Shown here: positions 5,193 through 5,970 of the stretch, piece by piece
Numbering within the stretch: the stretch's first letter is position 1
Layout of the letters: each line of letters opens with the position of its first letter
Origin: Acetobacteraceae bacterium
GTDB taxonomy: Bacteria; Pseudomonadota; Alphaproteobacteria; Acetobacterales; Acetobacteraceae
Assembly: GCA_947476855.1 (NCBI GenBank)
Contig: CANJSR010000318.1
Coordinates: 1 to 5,970, forward strand
DNA length: 5,970 nucleotides
Direction of reading: 5' to 3'
Program-made: the position numbers and the translations under genes
Notes under the pieces: generated by a model
Databases searched by the model: none
What the model was told of the DNA's origin: nothing
Seen by the model: only the letters and a program-made list of their open reading frames with translations

Positions 5193-5970
5193 ATGGCATC
5201 CGACTATACCGTTGGCGATCTCGTCGCCGAATTCCTTGCCGCCTGCGGTGTCACCACTGTGTTCGGCATCGCATCGGTCCACAACATTCCGATGCTGGAC
5301 GCGATCGGCCGGCGCAACGCCATCCGCTTCATGATGGCGCGCGGTGAGCTAGGCGGCGCGCACATGGCCGACGGCTATGCCCGGGTGAATGGTGGGTTGG
5401 GCGTCATCTTCTCCTCCACCGGCCCCGGCGCGGCGAACGCGATTGGCGGCTTGATCGAGGCTCGGTTCGCGGGTTCTCCCGTCCTGCACATCACCGGCCA
5501 GACCGCGACGAAGCACGCCGACCGCGAAATGGGCACCGTCCACGACGCATTCGACCAGCTCGGCATGATGCGGTCGGTGTCCAAGTCCGCCTATCGCATC
5601 CGTTCGGCGCAGAACGCCATTGGCGTGCTGACCCGCGCCGCCGTCGATGCGCTGTCCGCCCCGATGGGACCGGTCAGCATCGAAGTCCCGATCGACCTGC
5701 AACGCGCGAAGATCGAGCGTCCGGCCATCCTCGACAACTTCGTCCTGCCGCTCGAAGTGCCCCGCACACCGACCGACGCGGAGCTGGACGAACTCGCCGC
5801 CCGCGTGCTGGCCGCCAAGCGTCCGCTGCTGTGGCTGGGCAATGGCGCCAAGAACGCGGGGACGGCGGCGGCGAAGCTGCTCGACCTTGGTTTCGGCATG
5901 GTCACAAGCTGGAACGGCCGCGGCACGGTGCCCGAGGATCATCCGCTGAACCTCGGCGGCCTGACCGGCA
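5193..5970 (+). CDS. Thiamine-diphosphate-dependent enzyme, acetolactate synthase-like (3' end outside window)
   Basis: 259 codons are visible and the frame is still open at the window edge; the family is usually 530-600 aa, so roughly half is missing. The N-terminal pyrimidine-binding domain (about 1-170) has VGDLVAEFLAACGVTTVFGI (7-26), the cofactor-activating Glu52 in RGELGGAHMADGYAR (50-64), and FSSTGPGAANAIGG, followed by GPVSIEVPIDLQ. The central domain then begins with PTDAELDELAARVLAAKRPLLWLG. This is the COG0028 fold of acetolactate synthase, 2-oxoacid decarboxylases, glyoxylate carboligase and related enzymes. The segment GIASVHNIPMLDA differs from the GxPGG-type sequence usual in true acetolactate synthase, so I prefer an uncharacterised 2-oxoacid lyase or decarboxylase. 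No small regulatory subunit can be seen. The ATG is supported by AAGGGGGAG upstream, which may be masked by RNA pairing. The diphosphate-binding GDG motif lies beyond the window. Confidence 0.88.
   Translation, partial: MASDYTVGDLVAEFLAACGVTTVFGIASVHNIPMLDAIGRRNAIRFMMARGELGGAHMADGYARVNGGLGVIFSSTGPGAANAIGGLIEARFAGSPVLHITGQTATKHADREMGTVHDAFDQLGMMRSVSKSAYRIRSAQNAIGVLTRAAVDALSAPMGPVSIEVPIDLQRAKIERPAILDNFVLPLEVPRTPTDAELDELAARVLAAKRPLLWLGNGAKNAGTAAAKLLDLGFGMVTSWNGRGTVPEDHPLNLGGLTG

Noticed and set aside
4918..5334. Small open frames over the hairpin region (also 4956-5138 on plus and 4924-5199 on minus)
   Set aside because: Their peptides are translated repeat sequence (Gly/Pro-rich) and run into the real ThDP enzyme gene or the DUF3108 start; no supporting ribosome binding site.
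5349..5942. Minus-strand open frame of 197 codons over the ThDP enzyme
   Set aside because: Antisense shadow of a well-recognised plus-strand coding region.

Overview
This window comes from a GC-rich bacterium with strong G/C preference at third codon positions. The protein set, together with the G/C-rich palindromic repeats between genes, suggests an alphaproteobacterium, most likely Rhodospirillales/Acetobacteraceae. That placement is inference from gene style; no rRNA or other marker is present. Most of the window is ordinary chromosomal housekeeping sequence. I see no transposase, phage gene, CRISPR array or tRNA.

Layout: (1) At 2-67 there is what looks like the last 21 codons of a plus-strand gene that starts outside the window. 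(2) An inverted, G/C-rich repeat at about 81-202 separates it from the convergent glmS. (3) Two minus-strand genes, glmU (3366 to 2050) and glmS (2048 to 225), are one nucleotide apart and form a UDP-GlcNAc supply operon. GlmS makes glucosamine-6-phosphate from fructose-6-phosphate and glutamine. GlmM, not in this window, isomerises it to glucosamine-1-phosphate. GlmU acetylates and uridylates that to UDP-GlcNAc for peptidoglycan and lipid A. (4) About 105 bp of divergent control region lies between glmU and a plus-strand HAD phosphatase of the phosphoglycolate phosphatase type (3472-4128). (5) A minus-strand secreted DUF3108 protein (4936 to 4082) converges on the phosphatase, and the two coding regions overlap tail to tail by 47 bp. 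(6) A 256-bp intergenic region (4937-5192) is packed with hairpin-forming repeats. (7) A plus-strand thiamine-diphosphate enzyme of the acetolactate synthase superfamily starts at 5193 and runs off the right edge; 259 codons are visible.

The part that deserves a second look is 4937-5192. It holds a near-perfect 27-bp-arm palindrome, then three tight triloop hairpins in a row. A further CCCCCTTG/CAAGGGGG pair can fold over the ribosome binding site of the thiamine-diphosphate enzyme. The same octamers occur twice in each orientation, so alternative pairings are possible. The sober reading is a cluster of dispersed palindromic repeats of the kind common in such genomes. A role in controlling the downstream gene is possible but unproven. 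No clearly new biological system is visible in the window.
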